Positions 16,918 to 25,254 of a stretch of 64,000 bases of DNA are shown piece by piece; the first letter of the stretch is position 1, and each line of letters starts with the position of its first letter. Source of the stretch: Streptomyces stelliscabiei (lineage in GTDB: Bacteria > Actinomycetota > Actinomycetes > Streptomycetales > Streptomycetaceae); NCBI RefSeq assembly GCF_014873495.1, contig NZ_JADBGF010000001.1, positions 10,168,001 to 10,232,000 of the forward strand, read 5' to 3'. Made by a program: the position numbers and the translations under genes. The notes under the pieces are model-generated. The model made no database searches. It was not told where the DNA came from and saw only the letters and a list, made by a program, of their open reading frames with translations.

Positions 16918-18340
16918 CACCGTCGTGCCCCCCGGCATCGAACTCGGCACCGACACGACGCCCGTGCACAACCCCTACACCGGCGAGGTCATCGCCTCGG
17001 TGCCCACCGTCGACGCGAGCGCCGCTGGGAGCATTCTGCAGCAGGCGAGGTGCGGGCGCCGCACGGCGGCCGCGCTGTCCCGCGCCTCCAGGGCCGCCGT
17101 CCTGGAACGCGCCGCCCGCCTGATCGAGCGGCGCGCCGAGTCCTTCGCCCAGCTGATCGTCAGCGAGGCCGGCAAGACCATCACCCAGGCCCGCAAGGAG
17201 GTAGCCCGCGCGGTCAACACCCTGTCGCTGTCCGCGGCCGAGGCACGCCGCAACGCCGGCGAGGTCATCCCCTTCGACTCCTACGAGGGCTCGGAGAAGC
17301 GGCAGGGCTGGTTCACCCGCGAGCCGCTGGGCATCATCGCCGCGATCACCCCGTTCAACGACCCCCTCAACCTGGTCGCCCACAAGCTCGGCCCGGCCAT
17401 CGCCGGCGGCAACGCGGTCATCCTCAAACCGTCCGCGCTGACGCCGCTGTCCGCGCTGCGCCTGGTCGACACCCTCATCGAGGCCGGCCTGCCCGAGGAG
17501 ATCGTCACCGTCGTCAACGGCGATGCCGACATCGCCGCCGCGATCGTGGCCGCCCCCGACGTGCGCATGGTGTCCTTCACCGGCGGGTTCGCCACCGGCG
17601 AGGCCATCTCCCGCACGGCCGGCCTGAAAAAGCTCGCGATGGACCTGGGCGGCAACGCCCCGGTCATCGTCATGGACGACGCCGACCTCGACGAGGCCGT
17701 GGCCTCCTGCGTCTCCGGCGCGTTCTGGGCCGCGGGCCAGAACTGCATCGGCACCCAGCGGATCCTGATCGCCCGCGAGGTCTACGAGCGCTTCCGCGAC
17801 GCGTTCGTCGCCCGCACCAAGCTGCTGCGCGTCGGCGACCCGCTCGACGAGCGCACCGACGTCGGCCCCATGATCACGCAGGAGGCCGCGGCCGCCACCC
17901 GGGCCAAGGTCGACAAGGCGGTCGCCGAGGGCGCGAGGCTGCTGTGCGGCAACCACGCCACCGGCTCCCTGTACGCGCCGACCGTCCTGGAAGACGTCCC
18001 GGCGACCTGCTCGATCTGGCAGGAGGAGGTGTTCGCCCCGGTCGTCGTGCTGCAGCCCTTCACGTCCTTCGAGGACGCCATCGAGCAGGCCAACGCCATC
18101 GACTACAGCCTCCACGCCGGCATCTTCACCTCCCGCCTGGACCGCGCCCTGAACGCGGCCCGGCTGCTGGAAGCCGGCGGAGTCATGATCAACGACTCGT
18201 CCGACTACCGCTTCGACGCCATGCCGTTCGGCGGATTCAAGTACGGCAGCATGGGCCGCGAAGGTGTTCGGTTCGCCTTCGAGGAGATGACCCAACCCAA
18301 AGTCGTCTGCATCAACCACATCAGCGAAGTGGTCCAATGA
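16910..18340 (+). CDS. Aldehyde dehydrogenase with Asp in place of the general-base Glu
   Basis: A 476-residue NAD(P)+-dependent ALDH. ITPFNDPLNLVAHKLGPAI and NAVILKPSALTPLSAL mark the cofactor region, VSFTGGFATGE follows, the catalytic cysteine is in AAGQNCIGTQRI (about residue 281), and EEVFAPVVV is near the C-terminus. The usual LELGG block reads MDLGGNAPVIV, so the conserved Glu is Asp, seen in few ALDH subfamilies. Translational coupling with the homoserine dehydrogenase suggests a shared substrate such as aspartate semialdehyde, but lactaldehyde- or phosphonoacetaldehyde-type substrates cannot be excluded. It converges with an AsnC-type regulator 68 bp downstream. Confidence 0.88.
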   Translation: MSDTVVPPGIELGTDTTPVHNPYTGEVIASVPTVDASAAGSILQQARCGRRTAAALSRASRAAVLERAARLIERRAESFAQLIVSEAGKTITQARKEVARAVNTLSLSAAEARRNAGEVIPFDSYEGSEKRQGWFTREPLGIIAAITPFNDPLNLVAHKLGPAIAGGNAVILKPSALTPLSALRLVDTLIEAGLPEEIVTVVNGDADIAAAIVAAPDVRMVSFTGGFATGEAISRTAGLKKLAMDLGGNAPVIVMDDADLDEAVASCVSGAFWAAGQNCIGTQRILIAREVYERFRDAFVARTKLLRVGDPLDERTDVGPMITQEAAAATRAKVDKAVAEGARLLCGNHATGSLYAPTVLEDVPATCSIWQEEVFAPVVVLQPFTSFEDAIEQANAIDYSLHAGIFTSRLDRALNAARLLEAGGVMINDSSDYRFDAMPFGGFKYGSMGREGVRFAFEEMTQPKVVCINHISEVVQ

Positions 18341-18408
18341 CCGCCTTCCGTGCCGATCGGGGCTTTCCGGGTATCACGATGGCCGAGGAGCACGGGCAAC
18401 TCCGCTGC

Positions 18409-18870
18409 TCACGTCGCTGCCGTCGAACTCCGCTCTCCTCGCGGGCGGTCGACCACCCTGGACAGCGTGAGCGCCGTGACCGTGTCCCGTACGCCCGGCA
18501 TCTGGGCGATGTCCTCCCAGATGACTCGTACGCGTTCCAGCGAGGCCGCCTCCAGGCGCACCATGATGTCGAAGTCGCCGCTGAGGACCTCGCAGATGAC
18601 GACCTCCGGGATGCGTTTGAGCGCGGCCAGGACATCGCCGCCGCGCATGCGGTCCTGGCGGTAGACGAGGACCAGCGCCGAGACGACATCGCCGGTGTCG
18701 TCGCCGGCGCGGACGATGGTGTAGCCGGCGATGTGGCCCTGGCGCTCCAGCCGTTCGACACGCTGGCGCACCGCGTTGCGGGACAGCAGCACCTTGCTTG
18801 CCAGCTCGGAGTGCGAGATGCGGGCGTTGCGGGTCAGCTCGGCGATGATCTTCTCGTCAATGGCGTCCAC
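18409..18870 (-). CDS. Lrp/AsnC-family transcriptional regulator
   Basis: A 153-residue Lrp/AsnC regulator. The N-terminal HTH starts MDAIDEKIIAELTRNARISH and continues with ASKVLLSRNAVRQRVERLER and GHIAGYTIV; the C-terminal RAM ligand domain contains VLSGDFDIMVRLEA. These proteins sense amino acids and form octamers. It faces the homoserine dehydrogenase/ALDH pair, which fits control of amino-acid catabolism; AsnC-type DoeX regulates ectoine breakdown in other bacteria. The ATG is preceded by GGAGAC. Confidence 0.9.
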   Translation of the reverse strand: MDAIDEKIIAELTRNARISHSELASKVLLSRNAVRQRVERLERQGHIAGYTIVRAGDDTGDVVSALVLVYRQDRMRGGDVLAALKRIPEVVICEVLSGDFDIMVRLEAASLERVRVIWEDIAQMPGVRDTVTALTLSRVVDRPRGERSSTAAT

Positions 18871-18959
18871 GGTGGACCGTCTCCTTCGCGAATCGGTCGA
18901 GGTCGCATGCCCTCACAGCAGGCTGGTCGCGGGGTGCCGCAGACACTGAGGCCGGTCGT

Positions 18960-19169
18960 AGCGGCGACGCGGGGAGCTGCTGTGCTTCGGGAGCAGGGCG
19001 CAGGGTACGTGTGCCGCGCTCGAAGCGGGTCACGAGGGCTCGTTCGAGGTTCTGGACCTGGCGGCTGACCGCGCCATGCGTGACGTGAAGCTCGTGGGCG
19101 GCGATGGTACCGCTCGCGTGACGAACGGTGGTTCAGAAGGGGAACAGGATGTTGAGCGGTGGAAGGTCT
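18960..19169 (-). pseudogene. Decayed copy of the LysR regulator gene at 28728
   Basis: Read on the minus strand, this is a degenerate copy of the first 70 or so codons of the intact lysR gene at 28728. The HTH text IAAHELHVTHGAVSRQ then VQNLERA and RFERGTRTLRP is nearly identical to the intact copy. The start codon is lost (ATG to AAG), there is an in-frame TGA early on, and the similarity stops near 18960. Nucleotide identity across the best stretches is about 85-90 percent by eye, so the duplication is fairly recent or was recently under selection. Confidence 0.75.
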
Positions 19170-19197
19170 GGCCGACGCTTGCGTGAACTTTACTCAC

Positions 19198-19247
19198 ACC
19201 AGCTGTGAGAACGAATCGTTTGTCCAGTGGTTCTGACGGCATCAATA
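19198..19247. promoter_or_regulatory. Duplicated LysR-type binding site and kinase promoter (decayed copy)
   Basis: Contains the interrupted palindrome ACTCACA-N5-TGTGAGA, a good LysR-type box, then TTGTCC-N17-CAATAT reading rightwards. The equivalent elements occur in the intact control region (28618-28727), where the pair is TTGTCC-N17-CACTAT. Conservation of both elements in a decayed copy supports their being functional in the intact one. Confidence 0.45.
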
Positions 19248-19350
19248 TTGATCGCGTCACCGTGGGCCAACGAAATCGAGAGGCGGGCCACGTCCTTGCT
19301 AGGCAGCGCGTTTCCGAGCGTTGCCGTTCCGGTGGATGAACTCACCGGTG
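19248..19350 (+). pseudogene. Decayed copy of the start of the DUF1537 kinase gene
   Basis: The plus strand matches the beginning of the intact kinase gene (reverse complement of about 28656-28570), including ACGAAATCGAGAGGCGGGCC and GATGAACTCACC versus GATGACCTCACC in the DDLT motif. The ATG at the equivalent start position is changed to ACG and similarity is lost after about 19345. Confidence 0.65.
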
Positions 19351-19482
19351 CTCCCGTCGGCCGGCCGACGGGCGGGCTCGGCGGCGTCAGGGTGTAGGCC
19401 CGGATCCTGTCACGTCCATGCGTTACAGGGCATCGGACGCCGAAGGTGGACCGTTTTGAGTCTCGTCGAACTCCCCGGCGGT

Positions 19483-19502
19483 GGGGGCGGGTGACCGCCC
19501 CC
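19483..19502. terminator. GC-rich hairpin
   Basis: Perfect 8-bp stem GGGGGCGG / CCGCCCCC with a GTGA loop. It lies between the decayed kinase copy and the promoter of the FAD oxidoreductase genes and may insulate them. No U-tract. Confidence 0.45.
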
Positions 19503-19582
19503 AGGTGCGCGGTGACCTGCAGGCGCTCTGCGTTTCCATCCAGTTTCCCCCGTAATCCCCGGAATTTCTGTCCAATACCCTC

Positions 19583-19660
19583 TTGACCCTCCTGTGAGTC
19601 GCTGCCATTGTCTGTGCCAGATTTCAGCATACTGTTCCACATTGTGGCACGATCTGGAGG
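19583..19660 (+). promoter_or_regulatory. Promoter and palindromic operator upstream of the FAD oxidoreductase operon
   Basis: TTGACC (19583-19588) and CATTGT (19606-19611) are 17 bp apart, a fair sigma-70-type promoter. TTCCACATTGTGGCA at 19635-19649 contains the odd palindrome CCACA-T-TGTGG, similar to IclR-type operators. It lies 24 bp after the -10, so a repressor there would block transcription. No IclR gene is in the window. Confidence 0.4.
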
Positions 19661-19804
19661 ATTCCATCAGGCCTGAGCCGGTGCTCCGAGACGCGATGGT
19701 TGCGAGCCGGTGTCCCAAAAGCCCAGGACCCATCCGAACAGCCTGGAATTGACAGCTCACGTCGGGGGCCAGCATGTGCCTCGGCGATACGAAAGGAAAG
19801 CCCT

Positions 19805-20944
19805 GTGTCGACTGCCAAGAAGCGCGTCGCCGTCGTCGGCGTGGGAACGATGGGCAGCCAGGCCGCCTGGCGGCTGGCGGCCCGGGGCGCCGAGGTCGTC
19901 GGCTACGACCGGTTCGCTCCCGGCCACGACCGCAGTGCCGCTGGCGGTGAGTCCCGAGTTTTCCGCAGCGCGCACTTCGAGGACTCCCGGTACGTCCCGC
20001 TGCTCAAGCACGCCGACTCCCTGTGGGAGCAGCTCCAGCAGGAAACCGGCCGTGAGCTGCGCCGGCTGACCGGGTGCCTGCTGATGGGGCCGACTGAGCA
20101 GCAGCAGATGGCCACCGTCCTTGAGTCCATCGCGGAGCACGGCCTCGACCACGAGGTCCTGGACGCCGAGTTGCTCGCCAAGCGCTTCCCGCAGTACCGG
20201 CTCGAGGACGGCGACGCGGCCGTGCTCGACCGCCGCGCCGGGCTCATCCGTCCCGAGCTGACCGTCCAGACGGCCGCCCGCCGGGCCGAGCAGTTGGGTG
20301 CCGTGATCCACCGCTACACGCCGGTGCGTGAGATCACGCCGGTGAGCGGCGGGGTGGAGGTCCGCACCGACGCCGGCAGCGAGCGCTTCGATGCGGCCGT
20401 GGTCACCCCGGGCCCCTGGGTCAACGACCTGTTGCCCGGCCTGCCCTGGGAGGTGGAGATCCGCCGCCTGATCAGCGCCTGGTTCGTGCCCACCACCCCC
20501 GGCGCCTGGTTCGGCGAGGAGCGTCCCGCGTTCATCCGCACCGCGCCCACCCACTGCTACGGTCTGCCCTCCCCGGACGGCGTCTCGGTCAAGCTCGGCC
20601 TCTCCCAGTACCTGCACAAGCCGGCGGGCGACCCGAACGCGCTGGACCGTACGGTGCAGCCGGGGGAGCTGGAGATCTATGCCGAGCTGATCGGCCGCTA
20701 TCTGCCCGATCTGCACCCGGACCCCACCCGCCTGTCCGTCTTCATGGAGGGCTACACCGAGAGCAGTCGCCCGCTGGTCGGCCCGCTGCCCGGTGCGGAG
20801 AACATCGTCGTGCTGGCCGGGTTCTCCGGCCACGGCTTCAAGCTCTCCCCGGCCTTCGGCGACATTGCCGCCGGCCTCGCCCTGGACGGTACTTCGCCCC
20901 AACCCATCGACTTCATCTCCACCGTCGACCGCACCGCGGCCTGA
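19805..20944 (+). CDS. FAD-dependent amine oxidase, SolA/sarcosine-oxidase-like (first paralogue)
   Basis: A 379-residue DAO-family flavoenzyme. The Rossmann FAD site is RVAVVGVGTMGSQAAWRLAA; GGESRVFRSAHFED and GRELRRLTGCLLMGP follow, with GFSGHGFKLSP at the C-terminal FAD site. Monomeric sarcosine and N-methyltryptophan oxidases share this layout and oxidise N-methyl or secondary amines to aldehyde plus H2O2. The cysteine that binds FAD covalently in those enzymes (VCMYT) is not obvious here: the aligned stretch is VFMEGYTES. The GTG at 19805 has a GAAAGGAAAG site. First of two tandem paralogues, followed by a deacylase. Confidence 0.88.
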   Translation: MSTAKKRVAVVGVGTMGSQAAWRLAARGAEVVGYDRFAPGHDRSAAGGESRVFRSAHFEDSRYVPLLKHADSLWEQLQQETGRELRRLTGCLLMGPTEQQQMATVLESIAEHGLDHEVLDAELLAKRFPQYRLEDGDAAVLDRRAGLIRPELTVQTAARRAEQLGAVIHRYTPVREITPVSGGVEVRTDAGSERFDAAVVTPGPWVNDLLPGLPWEVEIRRLISAWFVPTTPGAWFGEERPAFIRTAPTHCYGLPSPDGVSVKLGLSQYLHKPAGDPNALDRTVQPGELEIYAELIGRYLPDLHPDPTRLSVFMEGYTESSRPLVGPLPGAENIVVLAGFSGHGFKLSPAFGDIAAGLALDGTSPQPIDFISTVDRTAA

Positions 20945-20990
20945 CTCCGTCCCCCGACCACCATTCGGCACACCCAGCAAGGAATGTGAC

Positions 20991-22127
20991 ATGGCCGTAA
21001 GGAAGCGTGTCGCCGTCGTCGGTACCGGCACGATGGGCAGTCAGGCCGCCTGGCGGCTGGCGGCACGCGGCGCAGAGGTCGTCGCCTACGACCGGTTCGC
21101 CCCCGGTCACGACCGCAGCGCCGCGGGCGGTGAGACCCGGGTCTTCCGCAGCGTGCAGACCCACGACGGCCGCTATGTGCCGCTCGTCCGGCACGCCGAC
21201 GCCCTCTGGAAGCAGCTGCAGGCGGAGACCGGGCGAGTGCTCCGCCGCCTGACGGGAGCCCTGGTCATGGGGCCGGCCGACGACCCCGAGATGCGTACCG
21301 TCATGGACGGCATCGCCGAACACGGCCTCGACCACGAGGTGATCGACGCCGACGCGATGGCCAAGCGGTTCCCCCAGTTCCGCGTCGACGACGGTGACCT
21401 GGTGATTCTCGACCGCCACGCGGGCTTCATCCGCCCCGAGCTGACGGTCCAGACCGCGGCCCGGCGCGCCGAGGAGCTGGGCGCGCGCATCCGCCGCTAC
21501 ACCCCGGTGCGGGAAGTCACTCCTGTAGCCGGGGGAGGCGTGGAGATCCGCACCGACACCGGCACGGAGCGTTTCGACGCCGCGGTCGTCACCCCTGGCC
21601 CGTGGGCGGGTGACCTGCTGCCCGACCTGCCGTGGGAGGTGAGCGTCTACCGCGCGATCAGCGCCTGGTTCCTGCCCCACCAGGACCACCCGGCAGACGC
21701 GGAGCGTCCCGCCTTCATCCGTTGCGGGGACATCCCGTTCTACGGCATCCCGTCCCCGGACGGCCTGGCCGTCAAGCTCGGCCTGCCCCAGCCCCACCAC
21801 AAGCCCGTGGACGACCCGAACCGCCTGGACCGGACCGTCACGCCGGAGGAGCTGGAAGCCTTCACGGCGGCGGTGCGCCGCCATCTGCCGGGCCTGAACC
21901 CCGATCCGGTGCGCCTGTCGGTCTTCATGGAGGGCTACACCGACAGCACCCTGCCGCTGGTCGGACCGCTGCCGGGCTGCGACGACATCGTCCTGCTGGC
22001 CGGGTTCTCCGGCCAGGGCTTCAAGATCTCGCCGGCCATGGGCGACATCGCCGCCGACCTCGCCTTGGAGGGCCGCACCTCCCAGCCGATCGACTTCATC
22101 ACCACAACCGGCCGCATCACGGCCTGA
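20991..22127 (+). CDS. FAD-dependent amine oxidase, SolA/sarcosine-oxidase-like (second paralogue)
   Basis: A 378-residue close paralogue of the preceding gene, collinear over its whole length with roughly 70 percent identity by eye. The FAD site is RVAVVGTGTMGSQAAWRLAA; GGETRVFRSVQTHDG, DRHAGFIRPELTVQTAAR and GFSGQGFKISP follow. As in its neighbour, the covalent-FAD cysteine region reads VFMEGYTDS without Cys. Differences cluster around ISAWF and FIRCGDIPFYG, the expected substrate side, so the two enzymes may act on different amines. The ATG at 20991 has an AAGGAA site. It lies 46 bp after the first paralogue and 18 bp before the deacylase, so one operon. Confidence 0.88.
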   Translation: MAVRKRVAVVGTGTMGSQAAWRLAARGAEVVAYDRFAPGHDRSAAGGETRVFRSVQTHDGRYVPLVRHADALWKQLQAETGRVLRRLTGALVMGPADDPEMRTVMDGIAEHGLDHEVIDADAMAKRFPQFRVDDGDLVILDRHAGFIRPELTVQTAARRAEELGARIRRYTPVREVTPVAGGGVEIRTDTGTERFDAAVVTPGPWAGDLLPDLPWEVSVYRAISAWFLPHQDHPADAERPAFIRCGDIPFYGIPSPDGLAVKLGLPQPHHKPVDDPNRLDRTVTPEELEAFTAAVRRHLPGLNPDPVRLSVFMEGYTDSTLPLVGPLPGCDDIVLLAGFSGQGFKISPAMGDIAADLALEGRTSQPIDFITTTGRITA

Positions 22128-22145
22128 GTTCGAACGAGGTAAGCC

Positions 22146-23117
22146 ATGACTTTGACCATCGGCTCGCTGCGGGCCGAGCCCGGCCAGAAGACCCGCGGGA
22201 GCCTGACCGCCGACCTGGGCACCACGACCGTGGAGGTCCCGCTGGTCCTCGTCAACGGCTCCCGGCCCGGCCCGAGGGTGGTGATCACCGGTGGTGTCCA
22301 CGGCGGTGAGTTCATCGGTGTCGACGCCGCCACCCGCCTGGCCGGGCTGCTGGAGCCGGAAGAGGTCGCCGGCCAGGTGGTGATCTGCCCCGTGGCCAAC
22401 CCCCCGGCCGTGTACGGGGGCAGGCTCAACATCTCGCCGCTGGACGGTGTGAACATCAACCGGGTCTTCCCCGGCGACAAGGACGGTGGCCCCACCGAGC
22501 GGATGGCGGCCTGGCTGTTCGAGCACCTGATCGACGGCGCCGACGCCTACGTGGACCTGCACAGCGGCGGCATCGACCAGCATCTGCTCGACTTCGCCGC
22601 CTACCGGCTGACCTCCGACTCCGCACTGGACGCGAAGAACAGGGCGATGGCCCACGCGGTCGGTTACGAGCGGATCATCGTCCGTCCCCTCCCCGACGGC
22701 GGGAACAGCCATGCCGCTGCCAACCGGCTGGGTGTGCCCGCGATTCTCGTGGAGACGGGGCAGCTCGGCGACCGCGAGTCCGCCACCGTGCGCAGGCTGC
22801 TCGACGCCCTGTACCGGATCCTGCACCACCTCGGTGTCATCGAGGCGTCGGAGCACGTCAAGCCGGCGACCGTGCAGCCACGCGAGTGGATCTGGACGGG
22901 TGACGTCGTCTCCGAGATCACCGGTCTGTGGTACCCGGACGCGGTCACCGGTGACGAGGTGACCGAGGGACAGACCATCGGCCGCATCATCGACCCGGTC
23001 GACGGCGCCGAGCACAAGGTCACCGCCACCGCCACCGGAAAGATCCTCTACGGCATGAACGGGCTCTCCGTCCGCCCCGGCACGGAACTCGCCGCCATCG
23101 TCACCCCGCACGACTGA
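22146..23117 (+). CDS. Zn-dependent deacylase, succinylglutamate desuccinylase/aspartoacylase family
   Basis: A 323-residue M14-like deacylase of the AstE/AspA/DoeB family. Zn ligands appear as GGVHGGEFIGVDA (His, Glu) and VDLHSGG (His); ILVETGQLGD carries the probable catalytic Glu. The C-terminal beta domain contains ILYGMNGLSVRPGTELAAIV. Family members remove succinyl, acetyl or similar groups from amino acids, for example DoeB on N-acetyl-diaminobutyrate in ectoine breakdown. It is co-transcribed with two amine oxidases; fragments of a second deacylase, an aminotransferase and an ALDH lie downstream. GAGGTAAGCC precedes the ATG. Confidence 0.88.
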   Translation: MTLTIGSLRAEPGQKTRGSLTADLGTTTVEVPLVLVNGSRPGPRVVITGGVHGGEFIGVDAATRLAGLLEPEEVAGQVVICPVANPPAVYGGRLNISPLDGVNINRVFPGDKDGGPTERMAAWLFEHLIDGADAYVDLHSGGIDQHLLDFAAYRLTSDSALDAKNRAMAHAVGYERIIVRPLPDGGNSHAAANRLGVPAILVETGQLGDRESATVRRLLDALYRILHHLGVIEASEHVKPATVQPREWIWTGDVVSEITGLWYPDAVTGDEVTEGQTIGRIIDPVDGAEHKVTATATGKILYGMNGLSVRPGTELAAIVTPHD

Positions 23118-23446
23118 CGGGCCGTGTGCCCGCCCTCTGACTCCACTCCCTACTCCGTGCTGGGCATCCCTACCAGCATCGGGCTGAACGCCCGTCCTCC
23201 GCGCTGCCTCGGGCGCCGCCGATTGCAGCATGACCGATCGACCACGAGTCGAGCGCATGCCTCGATCGCCGCACTCGGATTGCGCCACCCACAGTGCGTC
23301 CGTGCCGAGGACCGCATCCGCGCCACCCGCCGCCGGCCTCCGTACACCGGAAACGGGCCACGCCCACGAGCACGTGCCAGGCGCCGCTCGGCAACGGCTC
23401 ATCGACCGTGCGCCGTACCAACTTCTCAAGTTCAAAAAGGGAAAGC
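23118..23446. other. Gap without a supported gene
   Basis: About 330 bp between the deacylase and the broken cupin gene. No frame shows convincing codon use or motifs. The last 20 bp contain AAAAAGGGAAAG, the ribosome binding site of the cupin gene. Confidence 0.4.
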
Positions 23447-23788
23447 ATGTCGCTCCTGAAGGCCATCGACACCGATCTCCTTCGCGCCACGCGAGTCCGG
23501 CCCACTCCCGGAACGCTTGATTTCCGGCAACCCCGCCTTCAAGACCTGGGCTCGGGACGTCGCCCGTGAGGAGACGATTCATACGGGCGTCCGGGAAGGG
23601 ACTCCTGGGGAGACGCACTCGATCAAGGGGGAGACCTTCGAGTTCTGCCATATCCTCTCCGGCATCGTCGAGCTCACGCCGGAAGATGGCGAGCCGGTGG
23701 TCTACAAGGCAGGCGACAGCTTTGTCATGAAGCCGGGCTACGTCGGTGTCTGGAAGACCATCGAAACCGTGCGCAAGATCTATGGCCG
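23447..23788 (+). pseudogene. Cupin-domain protein, frameshifted and 3'-truncated
   Basis: Starts MSLLKAIDTDLLRATRVRPT at an ATG with a strong site; a one-base frameshift near 23508 moves to a frame reading SGNPAFKTWARDVAREETIH, then THSIKGETFEFCHILSG, EPVVYKAGDSFVMKPG and GVWKTIETVRKIYG. The two cupin motifs (G-E-T-F-E-F-x-H-I-L-S-G and AGDSFVMKPG) are intact, as in DUF861/ureidoglycine-aminohydrolase-like cupins of about 115 residues. The last few residues are replaced by an abrupt joint to a permease fragment. Cupins of this type often sit with amine or amino-acid oxidases. Confidence 0.7.
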
Positions 23789-24155
23789 GCCGCGCTCTCC
23801 CCGAGCGCCCTGGTCGCCGCCCTGAGCACCGTGTTCTCCCTGATCATCGGAGTCACCGCCACCACGCCCTGGTCCGCAGCGAACTCCCGCTGCGCTCGGC
23901 GGTGTTCGCTCTGGTCCTCGGCCCCCTGGTCATCCCGCAGATCGTCACGGCACTCGGACTGTTCCTTCTCTTCGAACCCGCCGCGATGCTCGGCAGCCCC
24001 CTCGCCATCGCCCTGGGCCACACCGTGCTCGCCTCACCGATCGCGGTACTGATCCTGATCGCGACCCTGCGCGGCATCGACGAACGCCTGGGGGACGCCG
24101 CCGCCAGCATGGGCGCCGGACGCCTCACGATCGCCCGGAAGATCACCTTTGCCAA
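23789..24155 (+). pseudogene. ABC transporter permease fragment (polyamine-type)
   Basis: Reads ALVAALSTVFSLIIGVTAT, then after a one-base deletion near 23866 LPLRSAVFALVLGPLVIPQI, LLFEPAAMLGSPLAIALGHT, PIAVLILIATLRGIDE and DAAASMGAGRLTIARKITF. The D-AASMGA...RKITF stretch is the EAA loop that contacts the ATPase in permeases of the PotC/spermidine-putrescine class. Both the N-terminal helices and the C-terminal end are missing. No ATPase or binding protein remains nearby. Confidence 0.65.
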
Positions 24156-24263
24156 CGGATCGCTCGGCGCCGAGGGGGACGACCTCCTCGTCGTCCGGCG
24201 AGGGGAGGGCCCGTACGTCGACGACACGGACGGCAGGCGCTACATCGACGACCTGTCGGGACC
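24156..24263 (+). pseudogene. Class III aminotransferase N-terminal fragment
   Basis: In frame with the permease fragment, reading GAEGDDLLVVRRGEGPYVDD and TDGRRYIDDLSGP, which matches the N-terminal arm of class III PLP aminotransferases (usually about 450 residues). Only about 36 residues are left; the PLP-binding core is gone. It joins the deacylase fragment at about 24263. Confidence 0.6.
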
Positions 24264-24596
24264 AATGTCGAGCACCACATGAAGTCGATCCGCAACATCC
24301 TGGGCAGCCTCGGCCTGACCGACGGCGAGGCGGAGCTGCGGGACACCTACACGACCGTCTCCGGGACCTTGGCCCGCTCCGCCGCCGGCGGCTTCTTCGT
24401 CGCCCACGCCGAGCCGGGGGAGACCTGCAAGGAAGGCGACAGAATCGCCACCATCACCGACCACTACGGCACCACGCTGGAAGAGGTCAGCGCGCCGCAG
24501 GACGGCATCGTGCTCTGGGTCCGCCGCATCCGCACGGTCCGCCCCGGCGACGAGGTCGTCATCTTCGGCGAGGTGCTCGGGGAGATCCGGCCATGA
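24264..24596 (+). pseudogene. AstE/DoeB-type deacylase, C-terminal fragment
   Basis: Reads SIRNILGSLGLTDGEAELRD, then AAGGFFVAHAEPGETCKEGD and VRPGDEVVIFGEVLGEI with a normal stop. This is the C-terminal third of a second succinylglutamate desuccinylase/aspartoacylase-family protein, paralogous to the intact gene at 22146 but clearly divergent. The Zn-binding N-terminal part is missing. Its TGA overlaps the ATG of the next gene (ATGA), so the original operon order deacylase > ALDH is preserved. Confidence 0.65.
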
Positions 24597-25250
24597 CCAA
24601 CGAACTGCAGCTGACCGAGCTGCTCATCGACGGCAAGCAGGTCCCGGCCGCCGACGGACGCTCCTTCACCGTCCTCGACCCGTCGAACGACACGGCCATC
24701 GCCGAGGTGGCGCTGGGCGGCAAGGCGGACGTGGACCAGGCGGTGGCCGCCGCGCGCGCGGCCCTCACCTCCCCGGCGTGGGCCGGGATGCGTGCCGCCG
24801 ACCGCGGCCGGATCCTGTACCGGATCGCGGAGGCCATCCGCTACCAGGGCGAACGGCTGGCCCGCCTGGAGAGCCAGGACGTCGGCAAGCCGCTTCGCCA
24901 GGCGAAGGCCGATGTCGAAGCGGCCGCCCGCTACTTCGAGTTCTACGCGGGCGTCGCCGACAAGCTCGGCGGCTCGACGATCCCCCTCGGCCCCGACCTG
25001 ATCGACTACACCGTCCGTGAGCCGATCGGTGTCTCCGGCCAGATCATCCCGTTCAACTACCCCCTGCAGAACACCGCGAGGGGTTCCGCCCCCGCGCTGG
25101 CCGCCGGCTGCACCGTGGTCCTCAAGCCCTCACCCGAGGCGCCGCTCACCCCGCTGGAGATCGGCAGGATCGCCCTGGAGTGCGGTCTTCCGCCGGGCGT
25201 CCTGAACGTGGTCCAGGGACGGCCCACCCCGCTGGGCACCGCGTTCGCCG
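24593..25250 (+). pseudogene. Aldehyde dehydrogenase, 3'-truncated
   Basis: An intact start (ATG overlapping the preceding stop) and about 218 good ALDH residues: LLIDGKQVPAADGRSFTVLD, RARLESQDVGKP-like LARLESQDVGKPLRQAK, GQIIPFNYPLQN and TVVLKPSPEAPLTPLEIG. The protein stops being ALDH at about 25250, before the catalytic Glu and Cys regions, where Tn3-family transposase sequence begins. It must be inactive. Together with the preceding fragments it suggests a lost aminotransferase-deacylase-ALDH pathway like doeD-doeB-doeC of ectoine catabolism (inference). Confidence 0.75.
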
Positions 25251-25254
25251 AATG

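Larger units (their letters stand above)
18960..19350. repeat. Left arm of an imperfect inverted repeat (lysR/dtnK divergent control region, decayed)
   Basis: The reverse complement of this segment aligns with about 28570-28960: start of lysR, the shared intergenic promoter region and the start of the DUF1537 kinase gene, in the same order. Conserved landmarks are GGTGTGAGTAAAGTTCACGC, GGACAAACGATTC and ACGAAATCGAGAGGCGGGCC. The two arms bracket about 9.2 kb of catabolic genes. Confidence 0.75.

Noticed and set aside
20913..23651. Minus-strand open frame of 912 codons
   Set aside because: Antisense shadow of two FAD oxidases and the deacylase; Gly/Arg/Val-rich with no motif.
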